Assembly (NCBI GenBank): GCA_031556065.1
Contig: JAVBTR010000029.1
Coordinates: forward strand, 1-47,820
Reading direction: 5' to 3'
Origin: JAVBTR01 sp031556065
GTDB lineage: Bacteria > Bacillota > Clostridia > Christensenellales > Aristaeellaceae
Length of the DNA stretch: 47,820 nucleotides
This document shows, one piece after another, positions 47,749 through 47,820 of the stretch. The first letter of the stretch is position 1, and each line of letters opens with the position of its first letter. The notes under the pieces are model-generated. The model was not told where the DNA came from and did no database searches. It worked only from the letters and a program-made list of their open reading frames with translations. Both the position numbers and the translations under genes were made by a program.

Positions 47749-47820
47749 GCGGCTTATTTGGCACAGGGAAACATGCTTGGCCTTTAGCTGACGCAAGGCA
47801 GTATTGAGATGTGATACAAG
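47681..47820. mobile_element. 157-bp REPIN/MITE-like element, copy B (runs off window)
   Basis: Same left end and interior as copy A with no length difference; the right inverted repeat begins at 47813 and is cut at the window edge. Direct orientation relative to copy A. It terminates the tape-measure-like frame with the same RYRGRFLVS...AQAFAS tail. Confidence 0.8.

Noticed and set aside
44868..47820. Direct repeat of the tRNA-Ala 3' end that would mark an integrated element.
   Set aside because: I found no second copy of the T-arm/acceptor sequence up to the window edge, so site-specific integration at the tRNA is unproven here.

Overview
The window looks like a chromosome segment of a Bacillota, class Clostridia bacterium, probably a gut-type member of the Oscillospirales/Christensenellales kind. 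Evidence: strong AAGGAGG-type ribosome binding sites, sigma-A promoters with 17-bp spacers, a T-box leader before pheST, a YtrA-type GntR/ABC operon, Dpp-type ABC genes, and many secreted proteins with short Gram-positive signal peptides. GTG and TTG starts occur several times. The taxon is inferred from gene content only.

Layout. 1-2.1 kb: gap (GAPDH), then an XRE regulator divergent from a small membrane protein. 2.2-7.4 kb (minus): an operon of membrane-anchored protein, ABC exporter, GNAT-phosphomannose isomerase fusion and transglutaminase-like protein. 7.4-9.7 kb: CHAP/peptidoglycan-binding and VanW/SH3 wall proteins. 9.9-12.2 kb: a frameshifted secreted mini-protein and an M28 peptidase. 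12.3-14.1 kb: a secreted FMN-binding-like lipoprotein with apbE, i.e. a probable extracytosolic flavin module. 14.0-22.9 kb (minus): a peptide-type ABC importer (DppB, DppC, fused DppD-DppF, solute-binding protein) followed by three sugar-metabolism genes (mannonate-dehydratase-like, SIS, BadF-type kinase), with a divergent AraC/GyrI-like regulator. 24.4-28.1 kb: a propeller-plus-solute-binding fusion with a 35-codon signal-peptide ORF before it, and a PreA-like Fe-S dehydrogenase. 28.2-31.5 kb: YtrA-like GntR, ABC ATPase and permease, with a textbook promoter/operator. 31.7-34.5 kb: a 47-aa protein, PPK2, GNAT, a 57-aa membrane protein and a Nudix hydrolase. 34.6-39.1 kb: a 1483-aa surface protein. 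39.6-43.3 kb: pheST with T-box. 43.4-44.7 kb: a secreted protein of unknown function. 44.8 kb: tRNA-Ala(GGC).

Right of the tRNA the DNA becomes AT-rich and accessory: a putative PD-(D/E)xK nuclease whose 3' end is cut by a 157-bp inverted-repeat element, a phage tape-measure-like fragment, and a second copy of the same element running off the window.

The intergenic DNA is rich in repeats. At least five copies of a 'hairpin plus conserved tail' terminator element are present, along with two copies of a ~210-245-bp multi-hairpin element, a 127-bp element with 19-bp inverted ends, a 162-bp element with 14-bp inverted ends, and the two 157-bp elements. The best candidates for undescribed biology are the tRNA-linked nuclease, the flavin lipoprotein/ApbE pair with a variant flavinylation motif, the propeller-SBP with its duplicated leader, and the two families of structured intergenic repeats.
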